Origin: DAOMNN01 sp050486545
GTDB lineage: Bacteria; Pseudomonadota; Gammaproteobacteria; Burkholderiales; Rhodocyclaceae
Reading direction: 5' to 3'
DNA: 64,000 bases
NCBI GenBank assembly: GCA_050486545.1
Contig: JBJHDM010000003.1
Location: 54,303-118,302 of the forward strand
The position numbers and the translations under genes were made by a program. This document shows, piece by piece, positions 34,863-42,769 of the stretch. The notes under the pieces are model-generated. The model saw nothing but the letters and a program-made list of their open reading frames with translations, had not been told where the DNA came from and ran no database searches. Each line of letters opens with the position of its first letter. The stretch's first letter is position 1.

Positions 34863-36098
34863 TTACGTGGCCGTCGCCGGGCGGCGCCCTCCACCCGCAA
34901 GCAGCACGAAGAGATCACGGTATCCGTTTAGCTGGTGCGCATCGAGCAGTTTCACGACGTGCGGCAAGTAGTTGCGGTTGTGCAAGCCAAAACGCGTAAA
35001 GGAATGCACGAGGCGGATCACGATGTCCACCGTCAATCTTCCATGAAAGGCCGCCATTCCGAGCAGGACAAGACGAATGATCAGGAAATTGACAACCAGG
35101 TGGCTGTATTGGTGCAACGGTTCATCCGCACGAAAAGGCAGCGCCGACTGGAAGGCGGTATGGACAAGATAGTTTTCCAGAATATGTTCGTTGTCGGCAA
35201 AAAAAGGAACGTAGTGACGCTCGAACGCTGACCTCATTCTTCGCGAGAAATCCCCGTCACCTTGTGCATCGGCACGGGATAGAAACAGACCCTCTCCTGC
35301 TTCCTTCACGCACTCCGCGAACCGAGCCGAGCCATGTATTCTCAAGCACTCGACGATGCCGCCAAAAACCCTTACCTGCAAGGACTCGATCGGCTTGACA
35401 CTTGTGAGTTCTTCTTCCAGTTTCTGGGCGCCGGCAAGCAGCCCCTGCACCTCCGAGACGAGCCCCGGGAGTTGGCCCGCACTGTCGGTGCCGAACGGTA
35501 GGACCGTTCCCTCCATCCTCTCAAGCAGCGAGCCCAACATAACCAGTCGGGTCTCCACGGATACTTCCCGATACTGGAGGATGAAGATGATCAACGCGCG
35601 AATATCGCTGATCGCCTGGATCTTCTCCGCCTCGACGGGATCGACTCGCGTTCCCATTTCGGAGTCGTCCGTCTGTTCCACGAACTGCATGCCTTCGCGC
35701 TGAAGCAGGACAATACGTGCCGCTTCCGGACACGCCAACGAGAGCGAACGTTCCTCATGGCCTGCAAGCTGATTGCTCACTCGCGGGTATGTGGCACACA
35801 GTCCCGCCAATGCCTGCGGACCGAGCAACAGGTGGATACGGCACAGTCCTCCGTCCATGAACGGACAGTTGCCATTGTCGTCGAGTACGATCGAGGCGTA
35901 GGTGGCATCCCGGTCCGAGTCCTTGTTGCGCTTGATTGCGGACCGAAACAACGCTTTCAGTGACGGGTGCTGATTGCTCTTGTATGCCTTGTAGGTCTTC
36001 TTGTCGATGTCGATTCGCCAGCCATTGCAACAGGTCGCTTCGCAGTCCGCCCCAAGACACCTGAAACGCTCGTAACCAGATTCTAAAAGGATATTCAT
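34863..36098 (-). CDS. fliB: Flagellin lysine-N-methylase FliB
   Basis: A 411-residue enzyme of the FliB family that methylates surface lysines of flagellin. The cysteine-rich N terminus expected for a metal or iron-sulfur site is complete: CLGADCEATCCNGW, NCPFMDGGLCRIH, LAGLCATYPR and LACPEAARI. The rest is helical without membrane segments. It is encoded on the opposite strand to the filament genes, convergent with ycgR, and no flagellar promoter was seen before it. FliB is known from Salmonella and other enterobacteria and is patchily distributed elsewhere. Its target here would be the eight lysines of the mini-flagellin. Confidence 0.9.
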   Translation of the reverse strand: MNILLESGYERFRCLGADCEATCCNGWRIDIDKKTYKAYKSNQHPSLKALFRSAIKRNKDSDRDATYASIVLDDNGNCPFMDGGLCRIHLLLGPQALAGLCATYPRVSNQLAGHEERSLSLACPEAARIVLLQREGMQFVEQTDDSEMGTRVDPVEAEKIQAISDIRALIIFILQYREVSVETRLVMLGSLLERMEGTVLPFGTDSAGQLPGLVSEVQGLLAGAQKLEEELTSVKPIESLQVRVFGGIVECLRIHGSARFAECVKEAGEGLFLSRADAQGDGDFSRRMRSAFERHYVPFFADNEHILENYLVHTAFQSALPFRADEPLHQYSHLVVNFLIIRLVLLGMAAFHGRLTVDIVIRLVHSFTRFGLHNRNYLPHVVKLLDAHQLNGYRDLFVLLAGGGRRPATAT

Positions 36099-36268
36099 AT
36101 CGTTTAGCTCACGCCGTCGTCAGCGGATCAAGCCGCCCTCGGGGCCTGACAGCTATAGCGGCCTTGTATCGACGAACAGGGGCCTGCCGACCACGAGCAG
36201 ATCACCGCACACCATTGAATGATTCCCCAGGATTCGCGCAGCCAAACCGGGGCGAGCCCAAGTCGGCT

Positions 36269-36592
36269 TCACACCGGCATGTTCATGATGTCCTGATACG
36301 CGGACACCAGCCGGTTTCGCACCTGGACCATTTGCTGGAAGGAAAGACTGGCTTTCTGCAGATTGACCATCACGTCCTGCAGATTGACGTCGGGGTCGCC
36401 AGCGGAGAACTGCTGGGCCATGGCGCGGGCTTCCTGCTGGGCCGAGCTGACGTCCTTCAGGGCGGTCTGGAGCACCTGGGCGAAATCGACCGCCCCGGCC
36501 TCGCCGGGTGCGCCAGGCGCGTTCTTGCTCCCGGCCACCTGGGCCGTAGAGCGCAATTCGCCGATCAGATGTTCAATTCCGCGCGTATCCAT
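36269..36592 (-). CDS. fliE: Flagellar hook-basal body protein FliE
   Basis: A 107-residue rod-junction protein that links the MS ring to the rod. It has the conserved FDFAQVL-type motif (GAVDFAQVLQTALKDVSSAQ) and the C-terminal helix SFQQMVQVRNRLVSAYQDIM. Length is typical. It has its own sigma-54 promoter and is separated from fliF by the flrBC genes, an arrangement different from the common fliEFGHIJ order. Confidence 0.95.
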   Translation of the reverse strand: MDTRGIEHLIGELRSTAQVAGSKNAPGAPGEAGAVDFAQVLQTALKDVSSAQQEARAMAQQFSAGDPDVNLQDVMVNLQKASLSFQQMVQVRNRLVSAYQDIMNMPV

Positions 36593-36638
36593 GTTCCCGA
36601 CCTCTCGGACCGAGTCTTCTTGTGTGTCAGTTTAGCAG

Positions 36639-36654
36639 AGCAATCGACGTGCCA
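36639..36654 (-). promoter_or_regulatory. Sigma-54 promoter of fliE
   Basis: Reading the minus strand, TGGCACG, TCGA, TTGCT is a perfect match to the sigma-54 consensus (GG and GC twelve bases apart). It lies 47 bases before the fliE ATG, in the gap after flrC, and would be activated by the FlrC-type regulator. Confidence 0.92.
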
Positions 36655-36668
36655 AAAGGTTCCGGTTC

Positions 36669-38090
36669 TCAGAATTCATACCCTTCCGAACGGTACTGCT
36701 GAAGCTTGTAGCGCAGCGTGCGCTCGGAAATTCCCAGTCTTTCCACTGCCTTGCGCCGCGACCCGCCGACTTCGCGCAAGGTGGAGAGGATGTGTTCGCG
36801 CTCGAGGTCCTTCATGTTCGCAGGGCGTGATCCGTCCGCCGATGCGCCTGGCGTCGTCCCTCGGGCGGCAGGAATTGCCGCTTCACGGTCGCCGTTGCCG
36901 CCTGGGATTGCCCCGTCCCGCGTCTCGCCGGCAGCGCCGGAAGGAAGCACCTCACCGCCGCCCGCCTCCGGCAGGCACAATCCCAGAACCGCTGCAGTGA
37001 TCGCGTCCCCCGAGGCAAGAATCAGCGCACGCTGCATGGTGTTCTCGAGCTCGCGGACGTTTCCGGGCCAACGGTGTGCAAGCAGCCGCGCTTCGGCCTG
37101 TGGATCCAGACGGGCGCCGCGGCGCAGGCGCTCGCCGTGGCAGGACAAAAAATGCCGTGCCAGTGGCAGGATGTCCCCGGGCCGCTCGCGCAAGGCCGGA
37201 ATCGCCACCGGAAACACGTTCAGGCGGTAATAGAGGTCTTCGCGGAAGCGTCCGGCGGCGACTTCTCCCGCCATGTCGCGGTTGCTCGTCGCCAGCACGC
37301 GGATATCCAGTTCGACCGACTTCTTGCCGCCGACACGTTCGACTTCGCGCTCCTGCAGGACACGCAAGAGCTTGGCCTGCAGGCCGAGAGGCATTTCCGA
37401 GATCTCGTCGAGCAGGATGGTGCCGCCCTGCGCCTGTTCGAACTTTCCTGCCTGCGTAGCCTGGGCGCCGGTGAAGGAGCCCTTCTCGTAACCGAACAAC
37501 GTGGCTTCGAGCAGGTTCTCGGGGATTGCCGCGCAGTTGATCGCGACGAAGGGTTGGTCACGCCGGGACGAGTGCGCGTGGATATAGCGGGCGAACACCT
37601 CCTTGCCCGTCCCGGACTCCCCGGTGAGCAAGACCGTCGCATCGGTTTCGGCCACTCTTGCAGCCATCGCAAGCAGGTTTCGGGTGCGCACGTCTTCGGC
37701 GATCGTGTCCTGGCCTGTGGGCGACGCCGCCGCATAGCGGCGCACGTGCGCGAGCAGCGCCTCGGGTTCGAACGGTTTCATCAGGAAATCGCAGGCCCCT
37801 CCGCGCATCGCCGCCACCGCGCTTTCGACATCGCCATAGGCCGTCATCAGCAGCACCGGCATCTGCGGCAATCGCGCACGGACCGCAGAAAGCACTTCGA
37901 GACCGTTCATCGGCTGCATGCGCAGGTCGCTGATGACGAGATTGAAGGCTTCGCGCTCCAGCGCGTCCAGCGCCGCAGGTCCGCCATCGACGCCGACCAC
38001 CCGGTGTCCGGCCAGTTCCAGCGTCATGCACACCGCGTCGCGCAGCGACTCGTCGTCCTCCACCACGAGAATCGCGATCCGTTCGTTCAT
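36669..38090 (-). CDS. flrC: Sigma-54-dependent flagellar response regulator (FlrC/FleR type)
   Basis: A 473-residue activator with receiver (about 1-120, phosphorylation site Asp55 in LVISDLRM), AAA+ ATPase (about 130-365; Walker A GESGTGKE, sigma-54 contact loop GSFTGAQ) and a Fis-type helix-turn-helix at the C terminus (RRKAVERLGISERTLRYKL). A Gly/Ala-rich linker precedes the DNA-binding domain. It is expected to be phosphorylated by the neighbouring FlrB-type kinase and to switch on the sigma-54 promoters of fliE, fliK and flgB. The ATG at 38090 overlaps the flrB stop by 4 bases (ATGA). Confidence 0.93.
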   Translation of the reverse strand: MNERIAILVVEDDESLRDAVCMTLELAGHRVVGVDGGPAALDALEREAFNLVISDLRMQPMNGLEVLSAVRARLPQMPVLLMTAYGDVESAVAAMRGGACDFLMKPFEPEALLAHVRRYAAASPTGQDTIAEDVRTRNLLAMAARVAETDATVLLTGESGTGKEVFARYIHAHSSRRDQPFVAINCAAIPENLLEATLFGYEKGSFTGAQATQAGKFEQAQGGTILLDEISEMPLGLQAKLLRVLQEREVERVGGKKSVELDIRVLATSNRDMAGEVAAGRFREDLYYRLNVFPVAIPALRERPGDILPLARHFLSCHGERLRRGARLDPQAEARLLAHRWPGNVRELENTMQRALILASGDAITAAVLGLCLPEAGGGEVLPSGAAGETRDGAIPGGNGDREAAIPAARGTTPGASADGSRPANMKDLEREHILSTLREVGGSRRKAVERLGISERTLRYKLQQYRSEGYEF

Positions 38091-39271
38091 CCTTGTTCCC
38101 CGAGATCCCGGTCGCCCGGCAAGGGCACCGTCAATGTGAATGTCGCCCCCTGCCCCGGGACCGATTCGACGGCGATATCGCCGCCGTGACCACGGGCCAC
38201 CCCCCGGGCGATCGCCAATCCAAGGCCGGTGCCTTCTGCACGGGTGGTGAAAAACGGCTCGAACAGGCGCTCGCACTGCGGTGCATCGATTCCTTTGCCG
38301 GTATCGGCAACCCGGAACACCACCGCCTCGCCTTCCCGCAGGACGCTCACCGACACCTTGCCGCCTCCCTCCGTGGCCTGGATCGCATTGTCCATCAGGT
38401 TCGTGAGCGCCCCGCCAAGCGCCTTCCGGTCGCCGAGCAAGGCCAGGTCCCCGCAGTCGCAACGGGCCGAAAACTCGATATCGCGGGCCTTCGCAAGGGG
38501 TTCGAGGGTATGCGCAAGCTCCAGGACCAGTTCGCAGATCCCGAAGCGCTGTCGTCCGAGGCTGTCGCCGCGGGCGAACAGCAACATGTCGCGAATCAGA
38601 CGCTCCAGGTATCGCAAGCGCTCGATTGCCCGATCGCCGATCCGGCTACGGTCGGCGGGTGCCAGCTCGGGTTGGCGAAGATTGGCCGTATACAGCATCG
38701 CGGCCGAGAGCGGCGTACGCAGCTGATGGGCCAGGCCCGCAACCATCTCGCCCATGGCCGCAAGCCGCTCGTTGCGTTCGGCCTGCAACCGCATCCGGTG
38801 GGTCTCGGTGATATCGTGCAGCAGGACGATCGACTCCTCACCGGACTCGAGTGCCGCCTCGGACATGGCCAGCCGACGCTGTCCGACCCCTTCACCGATC
38901 ACCACCTCGCCGGGCGTTTCGGTCGTCACCAGCCGTGGGCGCACCGACTCCCAGCCTCGTCCTTCCAGGTCGGCGCCCAGCAAGCCGCGCGCCGCACGGT
39001 TGATCTGGACGATCCGCCCGGAGCGATCGAGCACGACGACCCCGGCAGGAAGGGCGCCCATCAATACGCTCAACCGTTCCGACAGCTGGGCCACCTCGCC
39101 CTGGAGCGCGTTGTACGCACTCGACAATTCTTCCGATGCGCGCGAGAACAGCGCGAACGCCTCGGCGAGCTGCGCCGCGTCGAGGCGTTGCGGTTCGCCG
39201 GACGGGTCTCCGGGCAGAGGATCCTGGGTTCGCTCTTTCACGTCAGGCAGAGTACTTGCTCCGGTGCACAT
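38087..39271 (-). CDS. flrB: Flagellar sensor histidine kinase (FlrB/FleS type)
   Basis: A 394-residue cytoplasmic histidine kinase. It has a short helical N terminus, a PAS domain (about 65-150; GVVVLDRSGRIVQINRAARG), a HisKA domain with the phosphorylated His182 in GLAHQLRTPLSA, and an HATPase domain with N box LMDNAIQAT, DTGKGID and GTGLGLAIARG. It lacks membrane segments, as do FlrB and FleS, which sense flagellar assembly state rather than an outside signal. It is transcribed divergently from fliF and overlaps flrC by 4 bases. The ATG at 39271 is preferred over an in-frame TTG at 39283. Confidence 0.92.
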   Translation of the reverse strand: MCTGASTLPDVKERTQDPLPGDPSGEPQRLDAAQLAEAFALFSRASEELSSAYNALQGEVAQLSERLSVLMGALPAGVVVLDRSGRIVQINRAARGLLGADLEGRGWESVRPRLVTTETPGEVVIGEGVGQRRLAMSEAALESGEESIVLLHDITETHRMRLQAERNERLAAMGEMVAGLAHQLRTPLSAAMLYTANLRQPELAPADRSRIGDRAIERLRYLERLIRDMLLFARGDSLGRQRFGICELVLELAHTLEPLAKARDIEFSARCDCGDLALLGDRKALGGALTNLMDNAIQATEGGGKVSVSVLREGEAVVFRVADTGKGIDAPQCERLFEPFFTTRAEGTGLGLAIARGVARGHGGDIAVESVPGQGATFTLTVPLPGDRDLGEQG

Positions 39272-39277
39272 GGTAAC

Positions 39278-39293
39278 CGGCAAATAAGCGGCA
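39278..39293 (+). promoter_or_regulatory. Possible sigma-54 promoter of fliF (weak)
   Basis: CGGCAAA, TAAG, CGGCA keeps the invariant GG and GC at the correct spacing of ten bases but deviates elsewhere. It overlaps the left arm of a hairpin (39286-39306). No better promoter for fliF is visible, so this is only a candidate. Confidence 0.25.
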
Positions 39294-39380
39294 AAAAATG
39301 CCGCTTTTCGACATCAGGAACTTGCCATTCCGGCGTGACAATGCCGTCATCCACAAATGGGACGTCCGAAGGATTCGATC

Positions 39381-41030
39381 ATGGCCACCGCCGACACCGC
39401 CACCGCACAGGAATCATCGCAGCTTCAGCAGGCGATGCTGCGCCTCAACGATCTCAGCCAGCGCCAGAAAATGGCCGCCGCCGCCGCGATCGCGCTCGCC
39501 CTGTCCCTGATCGTCGGCATCTGGCTGTGGAGCCGCAGCCCCGACTATGCGGTGCTGTTCGCGAATCTGGAAGAACGCGACGGCGGCGCGATCGTGGTCG
39601 CACTCCAGCAACAGAACGTTCCGTACCGGTTCACGGCGGGCGGCACGGCGATCATGATCCCCTCGAGCATGGTCCACGACGTTCGCCTGCGCATGGCGGC
39701 CCAGGGCCTCCCCAAAGGCGGCCTGGTCGGTTTCGAAGTCATGGAGAATCAGCGCCTGGGCGTTTCGCAGTTTCTCGAACAGGTGAACTTCCAGCGCGCG
39801 CTCGAAGGCGAGTTGTCGCGCACGATCCAGTCGATCGCATCGGTTTCATCGGCCCGCGTTCATCTTGCGATCCCGAAACAGAGCGGGTTCCTGCGAGACG
39901 AGCAAAAGCCGTCCGCCTCGGTGATGGTAAACCTCTATTCCGGCCGCACGATGGAAGCGGCCCAGGTCGCCGGAATCGTGCATCTGGTCGCGTCGAGCGT
40001 CCCGCAGATGTCCAATGAACGGGTCAGCGTCGTCGACCAGAACGGAAACCTGCTGACCATGGGTTCCGACCCGATGCGCAGCACTGGTCTCAATGCGTCG
40101 CAGCTCAACTACGTACAAGAGGTCGAAGCCGCCTACATCCGCCGCATCGAATCGATCCTGGCGCCGCTTGTCGGCGCCGGTAACTTCCGCGCCCAGGTCA
40201 GTGCCGACGTAGACTTCAACCACGTCGAAGAGACCGCCGAGACCTTCAAGCCCAACCCCTCGCCCGACCAGGCGATTCGCAGCCAGCAAACCACGGAACA
40301 TCTCACCCGGGATCCGGGCGCACAAGGCGTTCCCGGTGCGCTGGCGAACCAACCCCCGGTACCGGCAACGGCACCCATCGTCGGACAAACGCCCGGAGAA
40401 GGCGCGGCCAACGGGGGTGTCCCGCTCAACAGCAACCGCTCGGCGACCCTGAATTACGAACTCGACCGCAACATCCAGCACATCCGCCAGGCGCCGGGCC
40501 AGGTTCGCCGGCTCTCGGTGGCCGTGGTGGTGAACCATCGCACCGAAACGCTGCCCAACGGACAAACACGCACCATCGCCTTGACCGAAGAGGAAACCAA
40601 CCGGATCACCGACCTCGTGCGGGGCGCGATGGGATATGATCAGGCACGTGGCGACACCCTCAACATCTCCAGCGCGCGCTTCGCAGCGATCGAGGAGATC
40701 GAACCGGCAGCGCTCCCGCTGTGGCAGGACCCGCAGATGATCGACCTCGGCAAGGAACTGCTGAAGTACCTGGTGCTTTTCGGGGTCCTCGCCTTTGTGT
40801 ACTACGGGCTGATCCGCCCGCTCATCCGCACCGTCGCGACCACTCCACCTCGGCCGGTCGCGGCCGGAGCGGCGGCAGACGAAGATGCGATCGTCAGTCT
40901 TGGCGGCGCAAAGCACGCGAGCTTCGACGAAAAGCTCGCCAGGGCGCGCGAACTGGCCCGTGCGGAACCGAAGGTCGTCGCGAACCTGATCAAGGAATGG
41001 ATGGGCGGCAATGAGGAGAGCAAGAAATGA
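39381..41030 (+). CDS. fliF: Flagellar MS-ring protein FliF
   Basis: A 549-residue inner-membrane protein that forms the MS ring, the base of the flagellar motor and export gate. There are two membrane helices (about 31-49, and 460-480 around LLKYLVLFGVLAFVYYGLI) with a large periplasmic part between. Family segments include GLPKGGLVGFEVME, NFQRALEGELSRTIQSI and ARVHLAIPKQSGFLRD. The C-terminal tail that binds FliG is present. The ATG at 39381 is chosen over one at 39357 because AAGGA lies at the right distance before it. It overlaps fliG by 4 bases. Confidence 0.96.
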   Translation: MATADTATAQESSQLQQAMLRLNDLSQRQKMAAAAAIALALSLIVGIWLWSRSPDYAVLFANLEERDGGAIVVALQQQNVPYRFTAGGTAIMIPSSMVHDVRLRMAAQGLPKGGLVGFEVMENQRLGVSQFLEQVNFQRALEGELSRTIQSIASVSSARVHLAIPKQSGFLRDEQKPSASVMVNLYSGRTMEAAQVAGIVHLVASSVPQMSNERVSVVDQNGNLLTMGSDPMRSTGLNASQLNYVQEVEAAYIRRIESILAPLVGAGNFRAQVSADVDFNHVEETAETFKPNPSPDQAIRSQQTTEHLTRDPGAQGVPGALANQPPVPATAPIVGQTPGEGAANGGVPLNSNRSATLNYELDRNIQHIRQAPGQVRRLSVAVVVNHRTETLPNGQTRTIALTEEETNRITDLVRGAMGYDQARGDTLNISSARFAAIEEIEPAALPLWQDPQMIDLGKELLKYLVLFGVLAFVYYGLIRPLIRTVATTPPRPVAAGAAADEDAIVSLGGAKHASFDEKLARARELARAEPKVVANLIKEWMGGNEESKK

Positions 41031-42025
41031 GCACGCCCGATGAGGGGATCGAGAAGAGCGCCCTGCTCCTGCTGACCCTCGGACCGGACGAAGCCGCGGA
41101 AGTCCTCAAGCACCTCGGACCGCGCGAGGTGCAGAAGCTCGGCATGGCCATGGCCTCCCTGCCCTCACAGCCACGTACAAGGGTCGAGGCCGTGCTCGGC
41201 GAGCTCGACGCCCACTCGGACAAGGGTGCGCCGATCGAGGCCAACGAGGAGCAGATTCGAAGCATGCTCACCAAGGCGCTCGGCGACGACCGCGCAGCGC
41301 ACATCATCGCCCGCATCATGCAAGGCTCGGATACGGCGGGCATCGAAAGCCTCAAGTGGATGGATGCGGCCACGGCGGCCGATCTCATTCGCAACGAACA
41401 CCCGCAGATCATCGCGACGATTCTCGTCCACCTCGAGTTCGACCAGGCCGGAGAGATCCTCAAGCAGTTCACCGATCGCCTGCGCAACGACGTATTGCTG
41501 CGCATTGCCACCCTCGACGGTGTGCAACCGGTCGCCCTCAAGGAATTGAACGAAGCGCTTACACGCATGCTCTCCGGCACCTCGGTCAAGAAGGCCGCGA
41601 TGGGCGGAGTACGCCATGCGGCCGAGATCCTCAATTTCGTCGGAGCGGCCGCCGAGACCGCCGTACTGGACAACGTGCGCGAATACGATCCGGATCTGGC
41701 GCAGAAGATCCTCGACGAGATGTTCGTGTTCGAGAACATCATGGACATCGACGACCGCGGCATCCAGACCCTGTTGCGCGAGATCCAGTCCGATTCGCTG
41801 GTCACCGCACTCAAGGGCGCGGCCCCGGAACTGCGCGAGAAGATCTTCAAGAACATGTCCCAACGCGCCGGCGAGATGCTGCGCGAAGATCTCGAAGCAA
41901 AAGGGCCGGTAAGGCTGTCCGAGGTCGAGGCCGAACAGAAGGAAATCCTCAAGACGGTCCGGCGCCTCGCCGAGGAAGGCCAGATCATGCTCGGCGGCAA
42001 GGGGGGCGACGATGCCTTCATCTGA
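41027..42025 (+). CDS. fliG: Flagellar motor switch protein FliG
   Basis: A 332-residue rotor protein that interacts with the stator to generate torque. Conserved features are LLTLGPDEAAEVLKHLGPRE at the N terminus, the middle-domain EHPQ motif in RNEHPQIIATILVHL, and the C-terminal charged torque helix region (DLAQKILDEMFVFENIMDID). Length is typical. Its ATG overlaps the fliF stop. Confidence 0.97.
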   Translation: MSTPDEGIEKSALLLLTLGPDEAAEVLKHLGPREVQKLGMAMASLPSQPRTRVEAVLGELDAHSDKGAPIEANEEQIRSMLTKALGDDRAAHIIARIMQGSDTAGIESLKWMDAATAADLIRNEHPQIIATILVHLEFDQAGEILKQFTDRLRNDVLLRIATLDGVQPVALKELNEALTRMLSGTSVKKAAMGGVRHAAEILNFVGAAAETAVLDNVREYDPDLAQKILDEMFVFENIMDIDDRGIQTLLREIQSDSLVTALKGAAPELREKIFKNMSQRAGEMLREDLEAKGPVRLSEVEAEQKEILKTVRRLAEEGQIMLGGKGGDDAFI

Positions 42026-42058
42026 TGCCCGCTGCGATTGCGAAACCGGAGCGCAGGC

Positions 42059-42769
42059 ATGTCGGTGACGCGCCACCAGGCCGTCGGCGCCTACCAGCGG
42101 TGGGAACCGCCCTCATTCGACGAAGGCCTCGACACCCCGGATGGTTTGCATTCGAGCAACGTATCGGCTGACCAGGCCTCACCCGCCTTGAAGAATGAGG
42201 ATGAGCCTACATCGCCGCTTCCCCATTTGCCCGAGGATCCGCCGATCAAGCTGCCGACGGCCGAGGAGATCGAAGCGATGTTCGAGCAAGCCCGCGAGGA
42301 AGGGCTTGCGGTCGGTTTCGAAGCGGGCCGAGCCGCCGCACACGCCGAGGCCGAACGGCTGTCGTCACTGGTCGGCCGGATGGACGAAGCGCTCGACCGC
42401 ATCGACCAGGACATCGCCGAAGAAGTCGTGGGGCTCGCGATCGCGATCGCCAAGCAGATGATCCGCCATACGCTCGCCGACCATCCCGCCAGCGTCGCCG
42501 AGACCGTGCGGGAAGCCCTGCAACAACTCCCGCAGAATCAGGTCCGCATCCACGTCCATCCAGACGATGCGGCGCTGATTCGCGAGTATCTTGCCGATCA
42601 GCTCGAACATGGCCATCACCGCATCGCCGAAGACGATACCGTGACCCGCGGCGGCTGCCGGCTCGAGGCCGCAGGGTGTGAGATCGACGCCACGGTCGAG
42701 ACGCGGTGGCGTCGCATTCTCGAGGGCATCGGGCGCACCGACGCGAGCTGGGAGGATTCGGATGCGTGA
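42059..42769 (+). CDS. fliH: Flagellar export ATPase regulator FliH
   Basis: A 236-residue protein that binds and controls the export ATPase FliI and links it to the C ring. The N terminus is variable and acidic; the middle has the Gly-repeat helix typical of FliH (MFEQAREEGLAVGFEAGRAA), and the C-terminal domain includes EEVVGLAIAIAKQMIRHTL, then VRIHVHPDDAALI. The ATG at 42059 is chosen because GGAG precedes it; an in-frame ATG at 42038 lies upstream. It overlaps fliI by 8 bases. Confidence 0.92.
   Translation: MSVTRHQAVGAYQRWEPPSFDEGLDTPDGLHSSNVSADQASPALKNEDEPTSPLPHLPEDPPIKLPTAEEIEAMFEQAREEGLAVGFEAGRAAAHAEAERLSSLVGRMDEALDRIDQDIAEEVVGLAIAIAKQMIRHTLADHPASVAETVREALQQLPQNQVRIHVHPDDAALIREYLADQLEHGHHRIAEDDTVTRGGCRLEAAGCEIDATVETRWRRILEGIGRTDASWEDSDA

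Noticed and set aside
39325..39350. Sigma-54-like sequence (GGCGTGACAATGCC) before fliF
   Set aside because: The GG and GC are one base too close, and sigma-54 spacing is strict.
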